Of a stretch of 32,455 nucleotides of DNA, positions 8,953 to 16,415 are shown in pieces. Numbering within the stretch: the first letter of the stretch is position 1; the number at the start of each line of letters is the position of its first letter. The stretch comes from Spirochaetales bacterium (GTDB taxonomy: Bacteria > Spirochaetota > Spirochaetia > Sphaerochaetales > Sphaerochaetaceae), in NCBI GenBank assembly GCA_012514185.1, contig JAAZAT010000045.1, forward strand, positions 1-32,455. The letters are read 5' to 3'. A model generated the notes under the pieces. The model searched no databases. It had not been told where the DNA came from and saw nothing but the letters and a program-made list of their open reading frames with translations. The translations under genes were made by a program, and so were the position numbers.

Positions 8953-8961
8953 ATATAGTGT
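8946..8961. promoter_or_regulatory. NrdR-box-like site
   Basis: The 16-bp site (ACAACAAATATAGTGT) matches the published NrdR box pattern acaCwAtATaTwGtgt at 13 of 16 positions. The right half ATATAGTGT is perfect. The conserved C at position 4 is replaced by A. It covers the -35 of the divergent ACT operon and lies about 150 bp upstream of the nrdR start. A second box at the usual spacing of about three helical turns was not found, which lowers confidence. Confidence 0.4.
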
Positions 8962-9077
8962 CAATTGTTGGAAAATTGCACACCCCCAGTACCCCGCTGA
9001 GAAACACTGGAAAACCTACATCTAGCGTAAAGCCTTGATATTTGTATCGAAAACAGCCTTATGAAAACACTATTATG

Positions 9078-9106
9078 TTGAGAAGCCCATACACAGTGTG
9101 TATACT
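9078..9106 (+). promoter_or_regulatory. nrdR promoter
   Basis: TTGAGA (9078-9083), a spacer of exactly 17 bp and TATACT (9101-9106) form a near-consensus sigma-70-type promoter. Initiation near 9113 would leave a leader of about 15 nt, with the AGGAGG ribosome binding site almost at its 5' end. Confidence 0.75.
9089..9103. promoter_or_regulatory. Perfect palindromic operator in the nrdR promoter
   Basis: ATACACA-G-TGTGTAT is a perfect 15-bp palindrome that fills most of the spacer and the first half of the -10. A dimeric repressor bound here would block the promoter. It does not match the NrdR box core, so autoregulation is possible but not shown. Confidence 0.5.
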
Positions 9107-9128
9107 GGATGCATGAGGAGGAACCTGC

Positions 9129-9593
9129 ATGCGATGTCCCCACTGCTCTCAGATGGATGACAAGGTCTTGGAATCGAGGCAGAATTCCAGCGGTTCAACA
9201 ATCCGGCGCAGGCGCCAGTGCAATTCGTGCGGTTACCGCTTCACCAGTTATGAGAGAATCGAGGACAAGCCGCTGATGGTCATCAAGCGTGACGGCAGAC
9301 GGGAGCCCTTCGATTTGAACAAATTGGGAAGAGGCATACGCTCTTGCACCGAAAAACTGAAAATCAGTGAGAATCAAATCGACACCCTGCTGCAAAACAT
9401 CGAGGATGCCATCATGCTCAAGGTGGGAAGCAAACGGGAAATCGCCTCTTCAGATATCGGGGATGAAGCGCTGAAGCAGCTGAGGGAAGTGGATCTGGTA
9501 GCATATGTCCGTTTTGCCGCCGTCTACAAGGCCTTCAACGACCTTGGGCAGTTCATAGCCGAAATCCAAAAGCTGGGCAAAGAGCTCGCTTAG
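9129..9593 (+). CDS. nrdR: Transcriptional repressor NrdR
   Basis: NrdR senses ATP/dATP and represses ribonucleotide reductase genes. The 154-residue protein is full length. It has a zinc ribbon with CPHC (residues 3-6) and CNSC (31-34), the basic RRRRQ stretch between, and an ATP-cone domain from about residue 46 (MVIKRDGRREPFD) to 136. AGGAGG lies 8 nt before the ATG. It is divergent from the ACT operon and overlaps the 3' end of a dGTPase gene by 4 nt, so two genes affecting dNTP pools abut. Confidence 0.96.
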   Translation: MRCPHCSQMDDKVLESRQNSSGSTIRRRRQCNSCGYRFTSYERIEDKPLMVIKRDGRREPFDLNKLGRGIRSCTEKLKISENQIDTLLQNIEDAIMLKVGSKREIASSDIGDEALKQLREVDLVAYVRFAAVYKAFNDLGQFIAEIQKLGKELA

Positions 9594-10741
9594 CGCACGT
9601 CGAACCATTTTCCGGTAAGCGATTGCTCGATGCTGTCGTTCAAATGCTCCGGCTTGAGGATCTCGTTGGCGCAATCGAGACAGAAGTTGTCGCTCATGCC
9701 TCCGATGTAGTCATAGACCAGGCGGTCAAGGTTGCCGTCCTTTTGCAGGTAGGCATCCTTCATATCCATCAAATGATGATAGAACCCCATTGCAAGCATA
9801 TTCTTTTCCTGGGTGTACAGCTGCTCTTCAAACTCATAGTTGGCAAGCAAATACCCCAGGTAATCCAGTATCAGGGTGAAAAGCCGGCTGAAATATCGCT
9901 CATACCCCTCCAGCATGGGGCTTTTATAGATGTATTGATAGTTGAATGCAATCATCTTCTGGACTGCGGGGAACAACTCATCGCTGAAACTGATGCCATC
10001 CTCACTATTTGAATGCTCAATGACATCGAATACCAAGGTATCGATGATCTGGGCATTTCGGTTTCCAAGGTGTTTCTCCACATCCTGGGGAAGATCTCTC
10101 TTGGATATGAGTCCGAGCCTGCAGGCATCCTCAAAATCCCGGCCCAGGTACGCAATGGTGTCACAGAGCCTGACGACGGCGGCCTCATAGGTTGCCGGCA
10201 GCAATCCCTTGCGCTCAGAGAGAGCATCCAAGTCCCTGACTTCAAAAGTCGGCTTGATGGATTTCACCAGTTTTTCACCGTTGTGGCAGGCAATCCCATC
10301 GCGCACCGCATACGTCAAATTGAGACCTTTGCCCTGGTTGGAGAGAAAATCGACGACCCTGAGGCTGTTTATCTCATGTTCGAACGGACCGAAACCCGCC
10401 TGCTGCATTTTGGTTGAGAGGATCTTTTCACCGGTATGGCCGAAGGGGGTGTGCCCTAGGTCGTGGCCCATCCCGATCGCCCAGGCCAGCTCGGTATCGA
10501 GACCCAGGCCCCGGCAGATGGTGGATGCGATGGAGGCCACATGCAGGCAATGCTCCATGCGGGTGCAGATGTGGTCGTTGCTTGGGGCGAAGAAGACCTG
10601 GGTCTTATGCTTCAACCGCCTGAAGGCCGATGAATGGATGATGGCGGTGGTATCGCGGTAATATGGACCACGAACATCCTCCTGTTTCTCGGTCTTCCGT
10701 TGTTTCAGCAACTGCTCGGAGATTTGATTCTGCAATTTCAT
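9590..10741 (-). CDS. dgt: dGTPase-like deoxynucleoside triphosphate triphosphohydrolase
   Basis: Family members cut dNTPs, classically dGTP, to the nucleoside and triphosphate. The 383-residue protein has the HD-domain metal ligands in HTF order: RMEHCLHVAS (H64), GHDLGHTPFGH (H93-D94) and CDTIAYLGRDFEDA. It also has the early YYRDTTAIIHSSAFRRLKHKTQVF block diagnostic of dGTPases. Length matches the shorter bacterial dGTPase-like group rather than the 505-residue E. coli Dgt, so substrate preference may be broader. The ATG is preceded by GGGGAA. The gene is convergent with nrdR and divergent from the aroK operon. Confidence 0.92.
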   Translation of the reverse strand: MKLQNQISEQLLKQRKTEKQEDVRGPYYRDTTAIIHSSAFRRLKHKTQVFFAPSNDHICTRMEHCLHVASIASTICRGLGLDTELAWAIGMGHDLGHTPFGHTGEKILSTKMQQAGFGPFEHEINSLRVVDFLSNQGKGLNLTYAVRDGIACHNGEKLVKSIKPTFEVRDLDALSERKGLLPATYEAAVVRLCDTIAYLGRDFEDACRLGLISKRDLPQDVEKHLGNRNAQIIDTLVFDVIEHSNSEDGISFSDELFPAVQKMIAFNYQYIYKSPMLEGYERYFSRLFTLILDYLGYLLANYEFEEQLYTQEKNMLAMGFYHHLMDMKDAYLQKDGNLDRLVYDYIGGMSDNFCLDCANEILKPEHLNDSIEQSLTGKWFDVR

Positions 10742-10766
10742 AGTTATTCCCCAAATTGTTGGCCTA

Positions 10767-10775
10767 TGGTATCAT
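10767..10775 (+). promoter_or_regulatory. Possible extended -10 promoter of the membrane protein-aro operon
   Basis: TGGTATCAT fits an extended -10 (TGnTATnnT-like) 32 bp before the ATG at 10807. No good -35 is seen 17 bp upstream, so this is tentative. Confidence 0.35.
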
Positions 10776-10806
10776 AGGAAAAGACTCTTTGGATAGCGGA
10801 GGTTCC

Positions 10807-11280
10807 ATGGCTGAATTATATGCACTGCCCTTGGTTTGCCTGCTCTTGAACTTTCTCGCCTTCGCCGCCTGCCTGCGTTTCCTGTTCTCACGCCAAGGCT
10901 TGTACTGGATCGTCCCTCTCCTGTTGACCTTGTTCATCCTGTGGCCGAACGCTCTCAATCTCTACCGGGTCGCAAGCGATCCAGGGTCTATACCACTGCC
11001 CTACACCTACTCCGACCTGCAACCGCTTTTGCTCTCCCTTTTCTGGTATGCAATGATCGTCACCTTCCACTTCGCCCTGAAGAAGACGGTGCGCATCAAT
11101 CACTATGAGGAGCAGGTGCGCAAGAACCTGCATGAGGCCCGGTACCAGATGGCTGTGGATACCTTGGTGCATCAGCAGAAGGAACGACGCAGGAAACAGT
11201 ACTATACCAAGCAGGCGGCTGCGGTTCCTTCCATCGATGCCTATGACGAGCAGTGGACCGACCTGTTCGACCAGCGATGA
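10807..11280 (+). CDS. Small three-helix membrane protein of unknown function
   Basis: I do not recognise this 157-residue protein. It has three hydrophobic helices (about residues 6-27, 32-50 and 70-90). A soluble, strongly charged tail follows, with a likely coiled coil containing QQKERRRKQYY. By the positive-inside rule the tail is probably cytoplasmic. An upstream in-frame codon at 10756 exists, but GGAGG (10798-10802) lies just before the ATG at 10807, which is preferred. Its TGA overlaps the next ATG in an ATGA, so it is translationally coupled to the shikimate kinase gene and shares its operon. Confidence 0.65.
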   Translation: MAELYALPLVCLLLNFLAFAACLRFLFSRQGLYWIVPLLLTLFILWPNALNLYRVASDPGSIPLPYTYSDLQPLLLSLFWYAMIVTFHFALKKTVRINHYEEQVRKNLHEARYQMAVDTLVHQQKERRRKQYYTKQAAAVPSIDAYDEQWTDLFDQR

Positions 11281-11813
11281 GTATGGAAGGCCATCTTTTT
11301 TTCTGCGGGATCAAGCACAGCGGGAAATCCACGCTCGGACGCTTGTATGCAAAAGCAAACAATCTGGCCTGGGTGGATTTGGACGACCTGATACTGAAGT
11401 CCATTGCACCCTGCCTGAGCATACGAGCCTATTACAAGCAGGAGGGCCAAGCAGCCTTCCAGAACCAGGAAGTCAGTTCGCTGAAGAACTTTCTCTTTTC
11501 GCAAACACAGCGCACCGTGATAAGCCTTGGAGGCGGAGCCTCGGACAACAACGAGTTGCTCAGCCTTGCAAAAACCCATGGAAAGCTCATCTACCTGATG
11601 GTTGAGGAATCGGTGCTGCTTGCAAGGATTCTCAACGGCGGGGTTCCTCCCTTCTTGGACGAGACGGACCCGAAAGGCTCATTCCACACCCTGTATGCAA
11701 GAAGACATGCAATCTATGGAAACATCTGTGATGTTTTGGTACAATTACCAAATTATCCCGATATCCGCGATACAGCCGACTTCCTTGTGCAAACTCTCAA
11801 GAGCGAGGTATGA
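11277..11813 (+). CDS. aroK: Shikimate kinase-like protein (atypical)
   Basis: Shikimate kinase transfers phosphate from ATP to the 3-OH of shikimate. The 178-residue product has a P-loop GIKHSGKST (residues 11-19), the DLD substrate/metal motif (34-36), SLGGGA (84-89) and the late Arg in YARRHAIY (about 142). Two conserved arginines look absent. The shikimate-binding Arg of the usual GFR segment aligns with Gln62 in AAFQNQE. The lid motif RPLL is replaced by GGVPPFL. Position directly before aroC supports the role. The start codon overlaps the previous stop (ATGA), with an alternative ATG two codons later. Confidence 0.78.
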   Translation: MSMEGHLFFCGIKHSGKSTLGRLYAKANNLAWVDLDDLILKSIAPCLSIRAYYKQEGQAAFQNQEVSSLKNFLFSQTQRTVISLGGGASDNNELLSLAKTHGKLIYLMVEESVLLARILNGGVPPFLDETDPKGSFHTLYARRHAIYGNICDVLVQLPNYPDIRDTADFLVQTLKSEV

Positions 11814-11814
11814 A

Positions 11815-12864
11815 ATGGGTCACAACAGCTTTGGAAATGCATTTACCGTCACCACCTTCGGCGAGTCCCACGGCCCCGCCCTCGGTGTCATCATCGACGG
11901 GGTGGAAAGCAATTTCAAGATTGACATGCAGGCGCTGCAAAATCAGATGAACCGTCGTCGTCCGGGGGGCAATCCCACCGGGACCAAGCGCAATGAAATC
12001 GATGAACTCTCCATTCTTTCAGGGGTGTACGAAGGGTATACCACCGGCACCCCGATTGCCATGATACTGTACAGCACCAACCAAAAATCATCCGATTACG
12101 ACCACCTGAAGGATGTCTTCCGTCCAGGGCACGCTGACTGGACCTTTTACAAGAAGTATGGGATCCGAGACATCCGCGGCGGCGGCAGGTCCAGCGGGAG
12201 AGAAACCAGCGCACGGGTCGCTGCAGGGGCTTTGGCCATGCAGCTGCTTGCAAAACGGGGAATAACGATCCAAGCCGGCACGGTGCAAGTAGGCTCGATA
12301 GTCGCCCAGGCACGGAATTGGGATGAGACGGACAATGTTCTGAGCTGCCCCGACGCGGTTGCTGCACAGCAAATGGTGGACTTGATCGAACAAGTACGAG
12401 CAGAGAACGACAGCATCGGCGGCATTATCGAGTGCAGGGTCAACGGAGTCCCCGCCGGGCTCGGAGAGCCGGTATTCGGCAAGCTGCAGGCCCTGCTCAG
12501 CCATGCGGTGATGAGCATCGGGGCGGTGAAAGGAATCCAATTCGGTTCGGGTTTCGCCTGTGCTGCCATGAGGGGCAGCGAGTGCAACGACCAGAGAACC
12601 AGCGAAGGGTTTCTCTCGAACCATGCAGGAGGGATTTTGGGCGGCATCTCCAGCGGGCAGGAAATCGTCCTGCAGGCAGCCATCAAACCCACTTCCTCGA
12701 TCTCCAGGGTCCAGCAGACGGTCAACAAGAACAATGAGACGACAAGCTTGGTGGTGGAGGGCAGACACGACCCCTGCATCTGCCCACGCGCTGTCGTGGT
12801 GGTTGAGGCGATGGTGGCCATCACGCTGCTCGACCTCTATTACACCGCGTTTGGAAGAACATGA
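11815..12864 (+). CDS. aroC: Chorismate synthase
   Basis: AroC converts 5-enolpyruvylshikimate 3-phosphate to chorismate using reduced FMN. The 349-residue product has the signatures GESHGPALGV near the N-terminus, NRRRPGGNPTGTKRNE and GGGRSSGRETSARVAAGA, and a normal C-terminal RHDPCICPRAVVVVEAM block. The frame is open 213 nt further upstream, but the true N-terminus MGHNSFGN is set by the ATG at 11815, one base after the aroK stop codon and behind GAGCGAGG. Its stop overlaps the helicase start. Confidence 0.97.
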   Translation: MGHNSFGNAFTVTTFGESHGPALGVIIDGVESNFKIDMQALQNQMNRRRPGGNPTGTKRNEIDELSILSGVYEGYTTGTPIAMILYSTNQKSSDYDHLKDVFRPGHADWTFYKKYGIRDIRGGGRSSGRETSARVAAGALAMQLLAKRGITIQAGTVQVGSIVAQARNWDETDNVLSCPDAVAAQQMVDLIEQVRAENDSIGGIIECRVNGVPAGLGEPVFGKLQALLSHAVMSIGAVKGIQFGSGFACAAMRGSECNDQRTSEGFLSNHAGGILGGISSGQEIVLQAAIKPTSSISRVQQTVNKNNETTSLVVEGRHDPCICPRAVVVVEAMVAITLLDLYYTAFGRT

Positions 12865-14525
12865 TGCAAGACACCCCCCTGATCGTACAAAGCGACAAGA
12901 CCCTGCTCTTGGATGTCCATCACAAGGACAGTGAAGCCTGCCGTGCCGATTTGGTCCGCTTTTGTGAGTTGATCAAAAGCCCGGAACACATGCACACCTA
13001 TGCACTCTCCCCCATCTCCTTGTGGAATGCTGCCTCCTCGGGATTCGATGTGGATTCGGTTGTAGAGAGGCTCAAGGCATGGTCGAGATTTCCCGTTCCC
13101 GAAAGCATCCTGTTCTACGTCAAGGACATTGCATCGAGATGGGGGAAAGTCCGCCTGAGCGAAAGCGACGACCCCCGCTATTATCGGCTGTTCGTGGACA
13201 GTCAGCGGATCAAGACCGAGTTGATGCAGCGCAAGGCGCTGTCCAAGCTGCTGGTGGTCAAGGATGAGCACTCCTTCCTGTTGGAAACGTACGCACGAGG
13301 CGAGGTGAAACTGCAACTGATCAAAATCGGTTACCCGGTCGAGGACAGGGTGCCGCTCGTCAAAGGACCGGATGTACCGATCGCCCTGAGGAGTGAAACC
13401 CTCGGCGGCAAACCGTTTTCCGTCAGACCTTATCAGCAGATGGCCTCCGATGCCCTGCTTGGGGATCTGGGACCCGGTTGCGGCTTCGGCACCATTGTAC
13501 TGCCCTGCGGTTCGGGCAAGACCGTGGTGGGCATGCACATCATGCAACGGCTGTGCACCCGTACCTTGGTGGTGACCACCAATGTGGCGGCGGTGCACCA
13601 GTGGATGCAGGAAATTCAGGACAAGACCACGCTTGACAGCAGCCAGATCGGTGAATACACCGGCGAGCGCAAGGATCCAAGGGATGTGACGGTCTGCACT
13701 TATCAGGTGCTCACCTACCGTCCTGACAAGGAAGGACCGTTCCCTCATCTGGAATTGCTGACCAAGGGCCGTTGGGGCCTGATCATCTATGATGAAGTGC
13801 ATATGCTGCCCGCTCCTGTATTCAAGGTCACCGCAGAGCTGCAGGCAGTCTACCGCGTCGGGCTGACCGCGACCTTGGTGCGGGAGGACGGCAGGGAGGA
13901 CGAGGTGTTCAGCCTCGTCGGTCCAAAACGCTTCGATGTACCCTGGAACGAACTGCAACAGCAGGGCTTCATCGCCGAAGCATACTGCCACGAAATCCGC
14001 ATCGACCTACCCAAGGAGCTGGAGATTCCCTATGCACTGGCAACCAAGCGGGAAAAGTATCGCATGGCCAGCGAGAATCCCCTGAAGCTGGAGGTTGTGA
14101 AGGATTTGGTCAGCCGGCACCCGGATGATTTCATCCTGATCATCGGCCAGTACCTGGACCAGCTGAAACAGATTGCTGATGCATTCGGACTTCCCATCAT
14201 CACCGGCAGCACCCCGAATGCCAAGCGGGAGGAGCTGTACAAGGCATTCAAGGAAGGCGATTGCAGGATCCTGGTAGTCAGCAAGGTGGCCAATTTCGCC
14301 ATCGACCTGCCCGATGCATCGGTGGCCATCCAGGTCTCCGGCACCTTCGGGAGCCGGAGCGAGGAAGCACAGCGCCTGGGAAGAATTCTCAGGCCGAAAA
14401 ACCGATCGAGTTTCTTCTACTCGGTGGTGACCCGTTACTCCAATGAGGAGGAGTTTGCCTCCAACCGCCAAAAATTCCTTGCCGAGCAGGGTTATTCTTA
14501 TGAGATAGAGGTATGGACCAATTGA
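12861..14525 (+). CDS. XPB/Ssl2-type DNA helicase
   Basis: The product is a superfamily 2 translocase of the archaeal/eukaryotic XPB (ERCC3/Rad25) type, 554 residues. An N-terminal XPB domain contains IKSPEHMHTYALSPISLW. The helicase core has PCGSGKT (about residues 215-221), DEVH (about 311-314) and GLTATLVRED with the XPB-specific RED motif. Motif VI is EEAQRLGRILRPK near residue 505. XPB opens DNA in nucleotide excision repair and transcription in eukaryotes, and bacterial homologues are known in actinobacteria and treponemes. The ATG overlaps the aroC stop, and its 3' end overlaps the next gene by 13 nt. Confidence 0.93.
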   Translation: MMQDTPLIVQSDKTLLLDVHHKDSEACRADLVRFCELIKSPEHMHTYALSPISLWNAASSGFDVDSVVERLKAWSRFPVPESILFYVKDIASRWGKVRLSESDDPRYYRLFVDSQRIKTELMQRKALSKLLVVKDEHSFLLETYARGEVKLQLIKIGYPVEDRVPLVKGPDVPIALRSETLGGKPFSVRPYQQMASDALLGDLGPGCGFGTIVLPCGSGKTVVGMHIMQRLCTRTLVVTTNVAAVHQWMQEIQDKTTLDSSQIGEYTGERKDPRDVTVCTYQVLTYRPDKEGPFPHLELLTKGRWGLIIYDEVHMLPAPVFKVTAELQAVYRVGLTATLVREDGREDEVFSLVGPKRFDVPWNELQQQGFIAEAYCHEIRIDLPKELEIPYALATKREKYRMASENPLKLEVVKDLVSRHPDDFILIIGQYLDQLKQIADAFGLPIITGSTPNAKREELYKAFKEGDCRILVVSKVANFAIDLPDASVAIQVSGTFGSRSEEAQRLGRILRPKNRSSFFYSVVTRYSNEEEFASNRQKFLAEQGYSYEIEVWTN

Positions 14526-16414
14526 CCGATCATGCACAACAGCAATTCATGAAACTCCTGGGCCGCTACAGCGAGGACTCGTACTTCTATCTGGTGCGCA
14601 ATTACCTCGGAGTGGTGACCACGCCGTTCCATAAACCCCAGCTGACGGCAAGACTCTGCCAATTTTTCAGCCAGAAGACACACCAGGACCGCATGTTGGA
14701 ACTGCTGGACGAGCTCGACTTGGTCATCCTCAGCCTGCTCGCAGTCACCGGCCCCCTTCCATCGGAAGTTGTGATGGATTTGCTCAAAGGCTCCTACAGT
14801 TATGGCACGATTCTCAGGCGGGTGGCCAATTTGCAGGAGCGCCTGGTGCTTATGACCGATGAGGGCAGGCTTGTCTTCAATCCCCTGCTTGCTGAAGAAC
14901 TGGCGCTGCGGTGCAGCCTCAGGCCCCTGTTCGGTGAACACGCACAACAGGTTTCCTCCGCCCCGTATTGTAGTACCGAATTTGTGCGGGCCTACCTGTC
15001 GTTGGTCGCCAAAGAGTCCAAGGTTGCATTTCGTGAAGAGTACCTGCGCGTGTTCCCAAGCTTCGAACCGCCGCGGCTTCAACAGCTGTTCAACGCCCTC
15101 ACCCAGGTGCTGATGCAGAATTTGGTTCTCACAGGAGATAAGAAAGTATCAATCGACTACGACAGGGCTGGGATGTTGCTGGAATTGGACGATCATCAGC
15201 TCGTATGTTTGTTGCTGTGCTCGCAGATGAGCACGTTCAGGGGAGAAAGCAGTTTCGCTTTTTGCTCCGACCTGCTCTCTTACCTCGACGCGCTCATGCA
15301 GATCGACACAGCATCGCTCAAGCTTTTAATCCGCTCGCTTTCCCTAAAGCACGGCATAGCCTATGACAGTGAGGTGCTGACTCATCTGTCGACTTGGGGT
15401 GTCATCACCCTCGACGGGGTGTGGAAGGTCGCCGATATCCAGACTGGACAGCAAACCAATGCCTTGTTGATCGACAGCGACCAGACGATCAGCTATCTGG
15501 GAAGCCGGCCCAAGGATGACATCCTCTATCGATTCACCTTCATCGAGGTGCTCGACCGCCAAAAACGGTACCGCCTGACCAAGGAAAGTTTTCTTTGGGG
15601 TTTGGACTCGGGTCTCAGCTACCAGGAAATCGAGCGGTATCTGCAAGACAACAGCAGTACGGCAATGCACTCCTTGCTGCTCAAGCAGCTCGGCATGCTC
15701 AATGAACGGTACCAAGCCATCACCGTGTATGACGCACTGTTGCTAAGCTGTGATGAAAGGACAGCCCATGTCGTCCAAAACCTTCCGACCCTGGCCGAGC
15801 ACCGATACAAGAGCATCAGCCCCACCCTGTTTCTGATGCGGCGCGATACCGAGGAGATATGGCGGCAGATCCTGGCCTCAGCCGGCCTGCTTGCCGGTGC
15901 TACCAGGTCGTACGAGAAAATCGAGGTGCAAAAACAAAAAGAAGCACTCTCGCTCTCCCTGCTTTTGCAACAGGCGCTGCGATGCCGTCGTTGTACGACA
16001 GCCAAGGTGGAAGGCGATACGGTCCGGCCGATGATCGATGAGTCCTTGCAGAGGGAAATCGAGTCATCTTCGTTCTCCCAAGCACAAAAACAGGATTTGC
16101 TGCACCGCTTCCACGCAAAAATGATTCTTTCGTCAAGCCAAATTGTGGCCCAGGTGATCAATACCACAATTGAAGCTGGAGGCTTTGACTACCAGGGCAA
16201 GGTCAGCCTGGCCCGGCAGGCTGTCGGGCGCAAGGATGTAGCTTTGCAATTGCAGCTAACCGACCAGGAATTGGTAGTCCAAGCCCTCGAGGTGGCCTAT
16301 ACGGTCCAACGGGAAGCCCTGCTGAAAGCAGCGGTCATGCCTACCATGGAAGTGAAAATCCTGCCCATCAGCAAGATTTTCCTCATACGGCTGGTTCGAT
16401 TTCATGTCTCGTAA
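14513..16414 (+). CDS. XPB-partner protein with helicase-associated (PF13625-like) domain
   Basis: The 633-residue, mostly helical protein has no Walker motifs, signal peptide or membrane helices. Residues about 318-440 follow the pattern of the helicase-associated XPB/Ssl2 N-terminal-like domain: SDQTISYLGSRPKDDILYRF, YRLTKESFLWGLDSGLSYQE and a later YDALLLSCDE. The N-terminal half looks like repeated winged-helix units and the C-terminus contains a CRRC pair. It overlaps the XPB gene by 13 nt. A similar arrangement is known in mycobacteria, where a long hypothetical (Rv0862c) sits next to XPB (Rv0861c). I infer a physical or functional partner. Its final codon lies 1 nt from the convergent aroDE stop. 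Confidence 0.68.
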   Translation: MDQLTDHAQQQFMKLLGRYSEDSYFYLVRNYLGVVTTPFHKPQLTARLCQFFSQKTHQDRMLELLDELDLVILSLLAVTGPLPSEVVMDLLKGSYSYGTILRRVANLQERLVLMTDEGRLVFNPLLAEELALRCSLRPLFGEHAQQVSSAPYCSTEFVRAYLSLVAKESKVAFREEYLRVFPSFEPPRLQQLFNALTQVLMQNLVLTGDKKVSIDYDRAGMLLELDDHQLVCLLLCSQMSTFRGESSFAFCSDLLSYLDALMQIDTASLKLLIRSLSLKHGIAYDSEVLTHLSTWGVITLDGVWKVADIQTGQQTNALLIDSDQTISYLGSRPKDDILYRFTFIEVLDRQKRYRLTKESFLWGLDSGLSYQEIERYLQDNSSTAMHSLLLKQLGMLNERYQAITVYDALLLSCDERTAHVVQNLPTLAEHRYKSISPTLFLMRRDTEEIWRQILASAGLLAGATRSYEKIEVQKQKEALSLSLLLQQALRCRRCTTAKVEGDTVRPMIDESLQREIESSSFSQAQKQDLLHRFHAKMILSSSQIVAQVINTTIEAGGFDYQGKVSLARQAVGRKDVALQLQLTDQELVVQALEVAYTVQREALLKAAVMPTMEVKILPISKIFLIRLVRFHVS

Positions 16415-16415
16415 A

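Noticed and set aside
9065-9080. A second NrdR box at ACACTATTATGTTG upstream of nrdR.
   Set aside because: Only the left half matches; the right half fits only after inserting a gap.
12840-13991. A 383-codon open frame on the minus strand opposite the XPB helicase.
   Set aside because: The helicase motifs on the plus strand are unambiguous; the antisense product resembles nothing and has no ribosome binding site context.
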